Of a stretch of 64,000 nucleotides of DNA, positions 33,461 through 45,640 are shown piece after piece. The translations under genes and the position numbers were made by a program. The notes under the pieces were generated by a model, which was not told where the DNA came from, did no database searches, and saw only the letters and a list, made by a program, of their open reading frames with translations. This DNA is from Notolepis coatsorum (lineage: Eukaryota; Chordata; Actinopteri; Aulopiformes; Paralepididae). Location of the stretch: the NCBI GenBank assembly GCA_963971535.1, contig OZ020593.1, forward strand, positions 15,040,904-15,104,903, written 5' to 3'. The first letter of the stretch is position 1; the number at the start of each line of letters is the position of its first letter.

Positions 33461-34564
33461 TCAATGTTGTTGATATCTTGTACATTTAGATAATTGTGCT
33501 GCAATTTTGGTGGTTGATAATTTTGCAATCATGGAAAGTATTAGTTGTTAAAAGAATAGTCTAAGGAAAGTCATGCATGTTATTGGTTATAAACAGAGAA
33601 TAGAAGGAGGGGATTGTAAGTAGTTGTTTTCATCATTAATCTTTCATCTCGGGCACTTCTCTAATTCATGTGTCTTTTGAAAAGAGATGATGAAAACGAC
33701 TGGTTAGTTATTGTTAGTATGGGAGTTAGGTAGATTTTCATAACTGCAAATTCATCACCGGTGTCTAATTCATGTTAATTAAGTGGTTCTCTGTTGCCAT
33801 CCACCGCTAGGTGAGTTCATCAAGTCTGTGGTCACGAGTGCAGGCATTTGCATTGCTTTGTCTCCCAAGTGCCCACTCTGAAGAAATTTACATGTGGGTG
33901 TTTTGGATGTAGATTTGTTCCAAATGGTCAATCGATTGTCTCTCAGCTCTGCACTGTCTCTCGGTTGACATGCAAATTGTTGGATTTTCTGTCTTTTGTG
34001 ATACAATTTGGGTGTAGTCATTCACTGTTTTGCATCTCGCCTCAGAGCCAGATCTGTAAATACAAACACATGTTAATTTTCCACTCTTTTCTAAAACCTG
34101 GGTTTGACTGTCTGTGTGCTCAACAAACATTAGTTAGATCTCATCCATCCCGTTCTTGGATGTAATGATAGTGTTATCATTTATCAATCATATCGCATAT
34201 GTACACAAGCATCATATGAATTTTGAACCACACATTTTGAATCATGTTTAAAAATGTCTTACAATGGAAAGGGCTAGTTATCTTTCATTGGTTCTTTAGA
34301 TAAACACATTAACTCAAGTGAATATAACCTAAACATCTTACTTTTAAACATAATCTATGTTGTTTGTGCCCAAGTTTTTTTAACATTGAAAGCTTATAAA
34401 GTCTAATCTAACGCTGTTTATGTGGACTACAAGGTTGAAGGTACGCCCACAGATGTATTATAATTCTGAAACAGACATTGTAATTAGCTTTATGTGACTT
34501 ATAATGTGTAAATTAAAGCACATAAACACTCAAGTGATCTGAGATAGTTGTAATTTGCTTTAAC

Positions 34565-34905
34565 TGATAGTTGTGTATATGTACAGTTTCTACGTCAAAT
34601 GACTCCCTTTTCTTGACTCCTTTTGTATCACAAAAAGTACTGAATTTGCAAATCTGGTATGTCATAAATGTACAGATGTAGCAGTACTGACTATCTGTCT
34701 GTCATGTATGTCATAATATGTTCTGATAAATTGAAAATGGGGGACCCTGATGTAAACAAATCTGGTATTGAAAATGGGGGACCCTGATGTAAACAAGACT
34801 AAAGTCTCTCTCTGGTCTGCATCCCCTTAACAATTGTGTATTGAGCTGTGCTGTATTGTACCCATTCTGCAATCTGTTAATAAAGTTTTCAATCAATCAA
34901 TGCAT
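34565..34905 (+). mobile_element. LINE 3'-end fragment inside the BEL element
   Basis: Plus-strand 3' end of the same family as 40514-42248, ending CTGTTAATAAAGTTTTCAAT and a CAATCAATCAATG tail. It contains a short internal duplication of the AATGGGGGACCCTGATGTAA segment. Confidence 0.75.
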
Positions 34906-36575
34906 CTATATTTATGATTGTCATACTCACCGGGGACAGCTGTTGTGTTGGGTTGGATCCGTTACGTGTCGTCAGCAACCCGCATCTCGCCACCTCAACT
35001 CAACATTTTCCAATAGCAGCGCGCACATACATATACAAATAAAACATATACTACACGTGGATTTCACGCACCCTTGGCCTTGGGTACATTACACTTTACG
35101 TTCGCTTATGGATAGTTTAATATAAAATAATAACTTCACGGCGCGCATAGCGTCACGTCATTGCTCCATGCGACGTTCGTGTGTTCTCATTCGCCTCGGA
35201 AATAACGCTTTGTAATTCATACAGTATTTTTCCCACGAGCTCTCAATAGCCTGGAATTCCTATACCAGCGTTTTGTTACCGAATGAACGCGCCTGTGCAT
35301 ATGTGAAACGTAAACAAACTGAAACGATAAAACTATACTTCCCCAAATGGCCGTTCCCGCGGGCCGGTGTTCTGCGGAATCCGGAAATTACTATCCTAGT
35401 TTGTTCCCGTGAACTGCACTTCAATGTTATTCTTTGTATAACGGTAACTCGTTTCTCAATGCTCGTCGCGCTATCCGCAGCCGGTTCTTGACTCAATAAA
35501 GCAACGCGACGGGTCCTATAATACTTGTGCACATACAAACGAGACTTAAACAGACAAACAAACAATAATACATATAAGTTAACGTGTGTGTATATCTGAC
35601 TGTATTGGATCGCTGTACGTTTAGTCGTCCAACATCTGTTGCGACAAGGCATTTATACCCTTGATATATAACTACACATCGTTATTAAAATCATAACGAC
35701 CGAACCTGACTTCGAAATTTACCAGCGATATATTAGATTATATATACCTTTTAATCATACTCTCGGTCTCTTTTACTCGCGACTAATGTCCTGTTTAATG
35801 TACTTTCCGCGACTGATGTCCCGTTTAATGTACATTTACGTACTCCCGGGACATCGCGTAATCATGTACTAACTAGGACATCGCGTGATCATCTTCCCGC
35901 TATCTGTATTGATCAATTGGTTAATTTAATCCAAAATACATCGTTTTCAGGAATGAGATTGTGGGCTTAGTTTGAGGTTGAAACAATGAATATTATGACG
36001 CTACTCTGGTAATTTCTAATTATGATTCCATCAGCTTCTCGGTCCTAACTTCCCGCCTCTTTGCAAAGGAATCACAGAACGTTTTTAACAGAGTAGCGTT
36101 TTCCAAGGATATCACATCATAATAAGCTCACGTATCTATTTTGTTGCCTATATTTTTAGTCTGCATCAGCTAGACTAGGGGTAGCAATCCAACAACCTGT
36201 GTGTGCCTTAGCTTTCGGTCGGCTCCGACTCGACCAGGAATAGCACCTCAACCTTTGTGCCTAAACTTTTGGGAATAGCACTATAACCCATCCTCTCAGA
36301 ACCGCCTGATAAAGGACCCAGGTGCACGCGCGCCCTGGTAACGATTCTCAATACAGATCAGATATATTAATGCACATTATTCTACTCAGCCATGATCTCA
36401 ATATTGGACAACATTCTGTAATATTCACCTGGCACAGAGAAAAGCGGGAAGATTTTAATTCCTTCCATACATTTTTGGTCGACCATCCTATTATACTCAC
36501 TTTTCTCTGTATAGTTGAATGATACAGCACGCCGGGAGGACGCAAAAAGTCCGTCACAAGTTCGTAGACGCCAAT

Positions 36576-36932
36576 TGTGGGATATTTGTGGATATCCTGA
36601 TGAAGAATGTGCTCAGTCAACCGAGGATTGGATAATAACAAGGTTTATTAACCAAACAGATAGAATACATAGAGAGAATGGCTGAGGCTCTCGCCCCAGG
36701 TGATCAGCTGAAATTACCCAGGTAAGAAGCCTGGATAGATCTCAAGAGGAGATCTATATAGTTAACAGGAGGGGGTGTGGTCCCATTTGATAGGTCAGAT
36801 GGGGGGGGGGGTACAGGTAATGGGGACACAGGGGAGGGGAGTGTCTTATTCCACAGAGGGGGGGGGGGGGGCACAGGTAAAGGGAACACAGGGGAGGGGG
36901 ATATATTTACATGAGGACATAATTATACCACA
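36576..36932 (-). repeat. BEL/Pao LTR (5' LTR in element sense)
   Basis: Direct copy of 29442-29797. In element sense the LTR is followed by TTGGCGTCTACGAACTTG, a possible primer-binding region. Confidence 0.88.
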
Positions 36933-37382
36933 TAGTCCTAACAGTGTTTACTATTAAGAGCCAGATAGTCCTAACAGTGTTTATTATTAAGTCAGATAGT
37001 CCTAACAGTGTTTATTATCAAGAGTCATATAGTCCTAACAGTGTTTATTATCAAGAGTCAGATAGTCCTAACAGTGTTTATTATTAAGAGTCAGATAGTC
37101 CTAACAGTGTTTATTATTAAGAGTCAGACAGTCCTAACAGTGTTTATTATTAAGAGCCAGATAGTCCTAACAGTGTTTATTATTAAGAGTCAGACAGTCC
37201 TAACAGTGTTTATTATTAAGAGTCAGATAGTCCTAACAATGTTTATTATCAAAAGTCAGATAGTCCTAACAGTGTTTACTATTAAGAGTCAGATAGTCCT
37301 AACAGTGTTTATTATTAAGTCAGATAGTCCTAACAGTGTTTACTATTAAGAGTCAGATAGTCCTAACAGTGTTTACTATTAA
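36933..37382 (+). repeat. 33-bp minisatellite, middle part
   Basis: About 13-14 units of the same array as 29158-29441, resuming exactly at the TAGT duplication of the BEL element and ending at the TTAA before the next insertion. Some units are 30 bp (TTATTAAGTCAG). Confidence 0.95.
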
Positions 37383-38503
37383 CCTGTTCCACCCGTGGAA
37401 TATTTTCGCCTAAAATATATACCTAGGTAAATGGAATATTGCTCCACTTCTACAAGGTCCATTTGCATATTCTTGGTATCTAGGAACATCTATGGACCTC
37501 AGGGAATGTATTCACAGTGTCAGAAATATTGTGTCTATTACTAGGCTTGCTTAAATTGTGATGAAACAAAGGAGAATATGAATTATGATTTTTCTTTGCA
37601 TCTTTGACAGTGAATAACACCATGATAATAATTACCAAACTTAAAGAACTGCCACTGATCTCGTTCAGTACCCTCTTGAGATCATGTGTAAAAGAAATCT
37701 AAGGAAATTAATAAAGGGAAGATGATTAAACCGAAGGTTCTGTAGATACAGTACTGAATTCTCCCATCCGGACCAATGCAATTTGAAATATTATTATAGA
37801 ATATAGAATATGATGCGTATAAATTACCTTATTATAGCCAATTCGCACATTTATATATATATACATGTATTATATTTCAAATGCCCGAGTTCAATTTGGA
37901 TTCAGTATCACCAGGCATGCATAAGAAGAACAGATAATGAAATCTACTGTAATCTACTGTACTTTTTAATTTTCCCCACAGTGCAACCGTTTTGAAACTA
38001 ATTTCAGATCTAATTGTTCCTACATGTTAACAATAGGGAAGAGAAACTAACTGCGTTTTAAAATTGGTCAAAAACATTACCTTTTGTGGCTTATTATCCG
38101 GAACAATAACAGTTATTGAAATAATTCATACAGATCTCTGAAACTTGAACCCCATTATAATCTTCCAGGAAGTGTAGTTCGGAAAAAATTCCAACGCTGG
38201 TCGACAGCAAAAAGACTACAATTCCCATGGTTCAAAATGTCCAAAATGGTCGCCGTCTTGCAATAGACTTCAGAAAATCGAAAACTTAAAACTATCTAAT
38301 GGCACTTTTAAGTTAACCTATTGCTAAACTAACATATTGATGATAATATACATTCTACATGCTTTTGTGACATGTTAGTGATGTTAATACTTGAAAACGT
38401 TTGATTAAAAAAATCGCAACTTATATGCAACACTCTGAAAAATATTGATTTATGACCAGATGTAATTTTTGGGGTCGGTACCGACCCCGTCGGGTGGAAC
38501 AGG
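37379..38503. mobile_element. 1.12-kb piggyBac-like element in the minisatellite
   Basis: Inverted ends CCTGTTCCACCCG (37383 onward) and CGGGTGGAACAGG (to 38503), with TTAA at 37379-37382 on the left. The right flank goes straight into GAGTCATAG of the minisatellite without a TTAA. It is the same length and partly the same sequence, in reverse, as the element at 61366-62967 without its SINE. No transposase frame is present. Confidence 0.75.
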
Positions 38504-38650
38504 GAGTCATAGTCCTAACAGTGTTTACTATTAAGAGCCAGACAGTCCTAACAGTGTTTATTATTATGAGTCAGATAGTCCTAACAGTGTTTACTATTAA
38601 GAGTCAGATAGTCCTAACAGTGTTTATTATTAAGAGTCAGATCATCAGTC
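38504..38650 (+). repeat. 33-bp minisatellite, right part
   Basis: About four more units resume after the piggyBac-like element and end near 38650. Confidence 0.9.
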
Positions 38651-38659
38651 CTAACAGTT

Positions 38660-39292
38660 CTCAAGTTCTCCAGCCGTTAGTTCTCCAGATATTGGCAGCA
38701 GTCTGTGCCCACGGTTGTGGAGCCTGATTGCTACTGGCACGAAGGACTGGCCAAGGTGGTTTGTGGTGTGTCGTGGGGGGGGATAAATCTATGCTCCTCA
38801 TCCTGGCTAGCTCCTCATAGAGTGGGTGGGGAGGGGTTTTCCAGTATAGTCCAGTATTGACTTTGCAAGTCAACAAAGTTGATTGACAAGCACGTTAGCA
38901 AGTAACAAGTGAATGACAACAACGTCTTAGGTCTAATGATGTTAATCTCAAAACGATTCCGGGAATATAAACAAACTGCATCAAAATAGACTAAACATTT
39001 TATTTGTAATCTGAAACCCCCTGGAGGGCCAACATAATGTCACGGAGGGTCGATGGGGCCTGTGGGCTTTTGGGCCTCTATTCAGTAACCCTCTCTTCCT
39101 GAACGAGTGCAGTGATGACGGTGCAGATGGACTGGTATCCACACTCATTAGACTAGATTCGATTAGATTAAAATGTATTGTCATCATGCACTCTCTCATA
39201 CACCTACACACATCCAGGCATACACTCACCAGTACATATTACTCACAGACATCTGAAGGACCGCAGTGGAAATAAGCTGCGTTTTTTTATCC
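38660..39292 (-). mobile_element. LINE 3'-end pieces
   Basis: Minus-strand stretch 38740-38840 encodes PPHPLYEELARMRSIDL, paralogous to PPHRLYDELVKMRSTFSHRL at about 54.90 kb, the C-terminal end of a LINE polyprotein. 39128-39180 matches the 3' end TTAGATTAGATTAAAATGTATTGT seen at 54.54 kb (sequence shortened where variable). Old and broken. Confidence 0.45.
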
Positions 39293-39540
<248 letters not shown>

Positions 39541-39852
39541 CAGCACAAGTACAGTACAACAAAAATAAGTTTGGCATCCAACCAGAGTGCAAATGTAACG
39601 GTAAAGTGCAATAGTATATATACAATGTACAGGTGATTAAACTGGGTGTAAAATATATAAATGAGTACTACTGAGTAATAGTGCTAATCAGATGTATGTA
39701 TAGAGTTGTAGTATTAATATGTACAGTGATACAGGTATAAAGTCGTACTGGCCAGCAGCTTAACTAGTAAGAGTAGGTACACATATAGATATAGTATCTA
39801 CAGATATGTAAAAAGGATTATATGCAGGTATGTACAGACAGACGTGGATAGA

Positions 39853-40025
39853 TATATATGTAACGGTTGTGACAACGTCACCTCAAACTTCGATGCCCCG
39901 AGTGGGAGTCGAACCCTGGTCTTTATGCGTCTTTTGAGGATGTGAGAGTGAGTTTAACCCATAGCACCGCTACTCACCCCAGCCCTTCTTGACTGCGCTT
40001 CACGATACCATCCGTTACATATATA
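39853..40025 (-). mobile_element. 161-bp inverted-repeat element with tRNA-like sequence
   Basis: Element 39859-40019 begins TGTAACGG and ends CCGTTACA, flanked by TATATA at 39853-39858 and 40020-40025. On the minus strand it contains GGTTCGACTCCCACTCGGGG, a tRNA B-box-like motif, preceded by GTGAGTAGCGGTGCTATGGG. It could be a MITE that took in a tRNA-like sequence, or a SINE with chance inverted ends. Confidence 0.55.
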
Positions 40026-40513
40026 CGGTAAGAATAAATATATATATGGTATGTACAGCACTATTGTACATACTGTCATACAGAGTTATATGGGTAGACT
40101 ATAGTATAAGGTAGGTAGTTGTGATTATTATGATTACTATGATTACAGTGGAGGGCAGTTGTACACAGTGAAAGCAGTAGGTGGGTACAGTATTGTCAGG
40201 ATCCGCTTCTCCAGCCTGGTCCCCTCTGTTGCCCAGGCTGGCCACGCGCCCCCTCCACTTCAGAAAGCCTGCCCTGCAGCCCCCTCTAGTGGACTCCTTA
40301 CGTTACTCCCTCTGTTGGTCGGTATTCATATGTGTAGTACTAGTCTCCTTATGTCCTTAATGTTTACCTTAATGTTCAATGTGTTCGCTGTTGTCGTGTT
40401 GTCTTTGTTACCCACTCTGTTCCCTGGTCTGGTCTAGTGTGTTGTCGTTTGTATTTGTATAGATTGATTTTCAGTCCTGTCATGTTATATATTGTTGTCA
40501 TTGTTTGTCTGTC

Positions 40514-42248
40514 TGATTGATTGATTGATTGAAAAGTTTATTAACAGATTGCAGAATGGGTACAGTACAGTACATCTCAATACATACAATTGTTAAGGGG
40601 ATGCAGACCAGAGAAAGACTTTCGTCTTGTTTCCACCAGGGTCCCCCATTTTCAATTCATCATAACATATATGACATACATGACATACAGATAGACAGTA
40701 CTGCTACATCTATACATTTATGACATATCAGATTTGCAAATACAGTACTGTTTGTGATACAAAAGTGTCCAGAAAAGGAGTGTATATACATTTGGCGTAG
40801 AAACTGTACATTGGAGGAGGTTGGTGGGGTGGGGTTGGGTGGGTTGGGTGAGGGCTGTACATTGGAGGTGGGGGGGGGGGGGGGGGGGTTGGGTAGGGGA
40901 CACACACACATTTTACACTGTACATTGGAATGTTGACAAAGCCTTACTTGGTCATTTACTGTACAACTAGGTTAGGACATTTGTAGGGGCCAGTTTCGAA
41001 TTGCAGTCTCACGTAGGTGTTTTTTGAGAGTGTTTTTGAAGGTGGGTAGTGATTCACATTCCTTTACAGCTTTAGGCAGGGCGTTCCACATTGATGTGGC
41101 ATAATTGCGAAACGTGTTTAGTCCCTTGTTTGACCCGAATCTGGGTTTTACATGATTTGTGGAGCTCCCTCTGGTGTTGTGATCGTGGTATTCACTGACC
41201 TTTGGGAAGTATTTTGACATGTACATGGGTACCTTGGTCGCGTAGTGTATCTTGTAGACCAGGCCCATTGCAAGTTGCTGTACTCTGTCGTCTACTCTAA
41301 GCCATCCTAGGTTGTCAAAGTGGGCAGGGGTGAGGTGGGTTCTAGGAGTCAGGTCAAGTAGTAGTCTGACTAGCTTGTTTTGAGATGTTTGTAATTTGTT
41401 TTTTAGTGCCTTTGAGGTGCTTTGGTACCATGAGGTGCAAGCATAGTCGTAGTACCCTTGAATGAGTGCTCCTGCTAGAGTCTTCAGGGTATTCTTGTTT
41501 ACCAGAGAGGAGATCCGGTACAAGAATCGCGTTCGTTGGTTGACTTTTTTTATTACATTGGATGCCATTTTGTCACAGGAAAGATTAGCCTCTAGGATGG
41601 AACCCAGGTAGGTAATTTCATCTTTCCTTGTGACAATATTGTCACCCACTGTAACCGAGAAGTCGTCAGTCTTGCTGAGTTTGTTATTTGAACCGAAGAG
41701 AATGGACTCTGTTTTGCCCATGTGTAATGATAGTTTGTTGTCGGCGAGCCATATGCAGATTTTGCCTAGTTCCGAGCTGAGGGCTTTTTCAACCTGTAAC
41801 TTGTTCTTGTCAGAGACCAGCAGGGCTGAGTCGTCCGCAAACAGGAACAAGTTGCAGTCACAAGCTGACGACATGTCATTTGCATAAATTAGGAATAGTA
41901 GCGGTCCTAGTATGCTTCCTTGTGGAACACCACAGCTCACTGTGAGGGGGGGGGATAGGGTACCGTTTACTTCCACCATCTGTTCCCTCCCCTCCAGGTA
42001 GGATTGTATCCAGCTCACTGATAAACTATCAAAACCAATTGCTTTTAGCTTGTCAATCAGAATGGTGTGATTGACAGTGTCGAAGGCCTTTTGTAGGTCC
42101 AGCATGACCATGCCGCAGTATTTGCCCGCGTCCACCTCTTGTTTGATGTGGTCGTTCAAGTAGAGAAGGCATGTGTCAGTGGAGTGGGATGTTCTGAAGC
42201 CAGATTGGAATTCGTAGATTAGATTTTTTTCCGCGAGGTATTTTTCGA
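40514..42248 (-). mobile_element. 5'-truncated LINE with reverse transcriptase
   Basis: A non-LTR retrotransposon copy on the minus strand. Its 3' end is at 40514 with a (CAAT)n tail after CTGTTAATAAACTTTTCAAT, and its 5' end is cut at about 42248. TCTGTC at 40508-40513 and 42249-42254 is a plausible target duplication. It sits inside an LTR of another element. Confidence 0.82.
40972..42159 (-). CDS. LINE reverse transcriptase, C-terminal 395 residues
   Basis: The frame is open and continues upstream to the truncation at about 42248 (IEKYLAEKNLIYEFQSGFRT, SHSTDTCLLYL), so no true start exists here. Palm motifs are present: MLDLQKAFDTVNH (A), CGVPQGSILGPLLFLIYAND (B) and LFLFADDSALL (C, with FADD). 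A C-terminal WNALPKAVKECESLPTFKNT is typical of CR1/L2/Rex1-group LINEs. Endonuclease and ORF1 are absent. The open frame over 395 residues suggests a fairly young copy. It cannot retrotranspose alone because of the 5' loss. Confidence 0.88.
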   Translation of the reverse strand: MNDHIKQEVDAGKYCGMVMLDLQKAFDTVNHTILIDKLKAIGFDSLSVSWIQSYLEGREQMVEVNGTLSPPLTVSCGVPQGSILGPLLFLIYANDMSSACDCNLFLFADDSALLVSDKNKLQVEKALSSELGKICIWLADNKLSLHMGKTESILFGSNNKLSKTDDFSVTVGDNIVTRKDEITYLGSILEANLSCDKMASNVIKKVNQRTRFLYRISSLVNKNTLKTLAGALIQGYYDYACTSWYQSTSKALKNKLQTSQNKLVRLLLDLTPRTHLTPAHFDNLGWLRVDDRVQQLAMGLVYKIHYATKVPMYMSKYFPKVSEYHDHNTRGSSTNHVKPRFGSNKGLNTFRNYATSMWNALPKAVKECESLPTFKNTLKKHLRETAIRNWPLQMS

Positions 42249-42839
42249 TCTGTCCAGGTGTGTCTTGTTAGTAATTAGTCTCCCTATATATTCTGTCTGT
42301 TCCTGTCACTCCCCTGTCGGTTCGTTTACCTATCCTGTCACATTCATTGTAATCTGCCAGCTTATGCTGAGGTACTGATTATTGTTTTGTTGTTGTAGTT
42401 AAAGCCTTGTGAAGAACAAGTAAAGCCTTTTTTCAACTACACCCCGTTGTGTCCTGCCTGTCTCTCTCTCTTTCGTTCCTGTTATTGCTATTGGGTCCAC
42501 ACCAACAACGAATCCTTACAGAACGAACCGACCAGAATTGGACCCAGCAAGCAGGACGAGGGAGACCTGGCACAGCCTCTACCACCAGCCTCACTGCCAG
42601 CACGACCGCCGCGGCCAGCACCGCCTCCTCCGCGGACATGGAGCTCCTACACACAACTACACCCCGTTGTGTCCTGCCTGTCTCTCTCTCTCTCTCTCGT
42701 TCCTGTTATTGCTAACAAGTATAAATTGAGTATAGGCAACAGAGTTCAAAGTTCAAATTGGAGAGAGGGGGTGAAATAGAAGGAATAAACGGTGTCGTTT
42801 GGGTGTCGAGGACGACTGGGGCGACCGTCATCATGGCAA

Positions 42840-43692
42840 CCGTGTGTTATGTTGAAGTGGTGTGTGGTCCAGTTACGCTGCTTTGATTAAAGGTTATGTT
42901 AAAGTGGTATGTGGTCCTGTTATGCTGCTTTGATTAAAGGTTCTGTTAAAGTGGTATTTGGTCGTTATGCTGCTCTGATTAAAGGTTATGTTAAAGTGGT
43001 ATGTGGTCCAGTTATGCTGCTCTGATTAAAGGTTATGTTAAAGTGGTATTTGGTCCAGTTATGCTGCTCTGATTAAAGGTTATGTTAAAGTGGTGTGTGG
43101 TCCAGTTATGCTGCTCTGATTAAAGGTCATGTTAAAGTGGTATGTGGTCCAGTTATGCTGCTTTGATTAAAGGTTATGTTAAAGTGGTATGTGGTCCAGT
43201 TATGCTGCTCTGATTAAAGGTTATGTTAAAGTGGTATGTGGTCCAGTTATGCTGCTTTGATTAAAGGTTATGTTAAAGTGGTATGTGGTCCAGTTATGCT
43301 GCTCTGATTAAAGGTTATGTTAAAGTGGTATGTGGTCCAGTTATGCTGCTCTGATTAAAGGTTCTGTTAAAGTGATATGTGGTCCAGTTATGCTGCTCTG
43401 ATTAAAGGTCATGGTAAAGTGGTATGTGGTCCAGTTATGCTGCTCTGATTAAAGGCTCTGTTAAAGTGGTGTGTGGTCCAGTTATGCTGCTCTGATTAAA
43501 GGTTATTTTAAAGTGGTATGTGGTCCAGTTATGCTGCTCTGATTAAAGGTTCTGTTAAAGTGATATGTGGTGCAGTTATGCTGCTCTGATTAAAGGCTCT
43601 GTTAAAGTGGTGTGTGGTCCAGTTATGCTGCTCTGATTAAAGGTTATGTTAAAGTGGTATGTGGTCCAGTTACGCTGGTCTGATTATGTTAA
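42840..43692 (+). repeat. 47-bp minisatellite, left part
   Basis: About 17-18 units reading GGTTATGTTAAAGTGGTATG, TGGTCCAGTTATGCTGCT and CTGATTAAA. It is broken at a TTAA by a MITE and resumes at 50458-50500. Confidence 0.95.
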
Positions 43693-43821
43693 CTCATTGG
43701 GCGCCAAAAACGAGTATACTCGTGTTTCGTCGCCAATACTTTTCAAATTGTAATGACGATCGAATCCATCCAGGTGGCAGTATCGCCTACCTTTTGAACT
43801 GGGATAGTTTAGTGTGGAGAG

Positions 43822-44883
43822 TGTGAGGTTTTTGTCCTTTGCTCACTTACTCGCTCTGTTCCTTTAAGCCTACTCGCTCTTTTCCATTTGTTTTCTGTTA
43901 ATCATTTCATTCCCCTATTCACACGCTTCTTCCCTGAGACGTCGTTGATTGGTTCTCCCCCGTCCACACGCTTATCAATCACATCCCTCAGCTGTCACTG
44001 CTTGTCAATTAAGCATTCCCGTATTATTTATACCCCGTTTCCCCATTCAAGTTTTGTTGGATCGTTTTGATATTTCTGTTGCATTCGCCGTTCCTGCTGC
44101 CTGCTGTTGTTTCCCTGTGCTTTGCCTCCAGGATATTCAAGAAGCATTCCTCTTGGACACCCTTTCCCCGAGGCGACGCGCTCGCTCCATTCTGTTCCAC
44201 CGCTCTTTACGCACAACACCTGGGTGAGTTTTTTATGACTGTCTTTGATCCAATTCCGTTTTTCGTGTGTTTATATAACACTGAAGATTTCCAGCTTTTT
44301 ATCAGACAGTCACTCACCCAGCGTTTAGCCTTTTTTGGATTGTTTCATTGGGATAATATTTTGGCCTAACATCTCCCACTGTGTGTTTACACACCGAAGA
44401 TATTATCACATTGGATTTGTATTTTGGGACTTCGCTCACAGTGTTTATTTTGCACCGAAGATATCTATCACTTGGGATTGTGTTTGGAACGTTACTCACA
44501 GTGTGTATTTACACCGAAGATTCAGTCACTTGGATAACTCTGTTTTCGGGTACAAGTCACCTCTCCTGTTCACCTGCTCTGTTCCACCTGCACTCTGAGT
44601 TAACTCGCTCCCTCTCTCTCTCTCGGTCCCGCAACCACCTCGGAGATTCTGCCGAGAGAAGTCTGCAGAGCGGCTCTGACGTCAGCGTCTGCTTCCCCTG
44701 ACTACCATCCCGGGAGAAGCTGCAGAGCAGCAACATTCATCCTTGCTTGTATTCCAGTCTTTGTTTGAACTCTTCCCAGTCTGTGCTGTTTATTTAGTCT
44801 TAATAAACAAGCCCTTGTTTTTGGCAACTCTGAATCCTACTCTCTTGTGTCGTTGCGTTTGGGGTCGGTGTCAAACCATAACA
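43822..44883 (+). repeat. Gypsy 5' LTR
   Basis: 1062 bp, TGTGAGGTTTTTGTCC to AACCATAACA. Contains tandem-like segments with CACAGTGT...ACACCGAAGAT. TTAATAAACAAG near 44800-44811 holds an AATAAA polyadenylation signal. Confidence 0.95.
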
Positions 44884-44899
44884 TTACGATCCAACCAAA

Positions 44900-45640
44900 A
44901 TGACGACCCCAGCCGACACAGAGAGGGTCAGAACCGCACTTGCTATTCAAGTCGAGTTGACCAAGGATCACAGCCACCAACTAGAGAGGGCTGCGGCTGC
45001 GGTGCAGGATCTCAGGGAACAGGTCCTGCCTATTCAAGGGTCACTGGCCGCTCTGGCGGGACAACAATCTGGTATTCTCGTTCAGCTTCACTCGCTGAGC
45101 GACACCGTTAATGCTTTACTTCCCTCACATCCTTCAGGAGCATTCCCCGCAGCCCCAGCAGATCCCGCACCTCGGGAACCCCGTCTCTCCGTCCCACGGC
45201 TGATCGACGGCAATCCCGAGGAGTGTGCCACATTCATCATGCAATGTGAGTTGGTTTTCCGTCATCAACCAAGCCGTTTTACTGCTAGAGGGTCCCAAGT
45301 GGCCTATATGACGAACTTGCTTTCAGGCCATGCTGCCCAGTGGGTCACTTCCTCCTGGGCAATGGATGCAGATTTTGTTTTCTCCTATCCAGACTTCGTG
45401 GCGGAACTCCGCAGAGTGTTCCACCATCCAGCCCGAGGTCTGGACCCTGGAGCCCGGTTGGGGACCTTCCGACAGGGGAGCGGCAGGGTAATTGACTACG
45501 TCCTGGAGTTTCGACTGGCGGCGGTGGAGAGGCTCAGGTCCGGTCTCTGCCTCTACTGCGGAGGGGAGGGACACCGAATCGCCGACTGCCCCACCCGGCC
45601 AAAAGATCAGGCTCGCCGAGACCCCGGGAAATCCTGGTGA
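44900..45640 (+). CDS. gag: Gypsy gag
   Basis: 246 residues from [21 protein letters not shown] predicted coiled N-terminal part ([15 protein letters not shown]) is followed by a Ty3-type capsid segment ([27 protein letters not shown]) and a CCHC zinc knuckle [14 protein letters not shown] near the end. Gag builds the particle and binds RNA. It overlaps the pol frame by four bases, as expected for an element using frameshifting or re-initiation. Function is not tested here. Confidence 0.9.
   Translation: MTTPADTERVRTALAIQVELTKDHSHQLERAAAAVQDLREQVLPIQGSLAALAGQQSGILVQLHSLSDTVNALLPSHPSGAFPAAPADPAPREPRLSVPRLIDGNPEECATFIMQCELVFRHQPSRFTARGSQVAYMTNLLSGHAAQWVTSSWAMDADFVFSYPDFVAELRRVFHHPARGLDPGARLGTFRQGSGRVIDYVLEFRLAAVERLRSGLCLYCGGEGHRIADCPTRPKDQARRDPGKSW

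Larger units (their letters stand above)
29438..36936 (-). mobile_element. BEL/Pao LTR retrotransposon, decayed
   Basis: Element 29442-36932 (7.5 kb) with TAGT at 29438-29441 and 36933-36936. The two LTRs are about 356 bp and nearly identical, differing mainly in G-run length, so the insertion is fairly young. The sense strand is minus. The internal region keeps a recognisable Pao-type pol segment at 31950-32717 but no clear reverse transcriptase core, RNase H or integrase. It also carries a LINE fragment and a SINE-type tail as later guests. It is broken, with multiple breaks. Confidence 0.85.
40194..42720 (+). mobile_element. LTR-retrotransposon remnant, probably Gypsy-like, split by a LINE
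   Basis: An LTR of about 580 bp starts TGTCAGGATCCGC at 40194 and ends GAATCCTTACA at 42520, with the LINE removed. It is followed by a short internal leader and then by a repeat of the LTR end (CAACTACACCCCGTTGTGTC at 42436 and 42654), which suggests the rest of the element is gone. Family assignment is weak. It is a broken fossil. Confidence 0.5.

Noticed and set aside
39859-40019. Genuine tRNA gene
   Set aside because: Only a B-box-like motif is present; no cloverleaf could be formed by eye and the unit has transposon-like ends.
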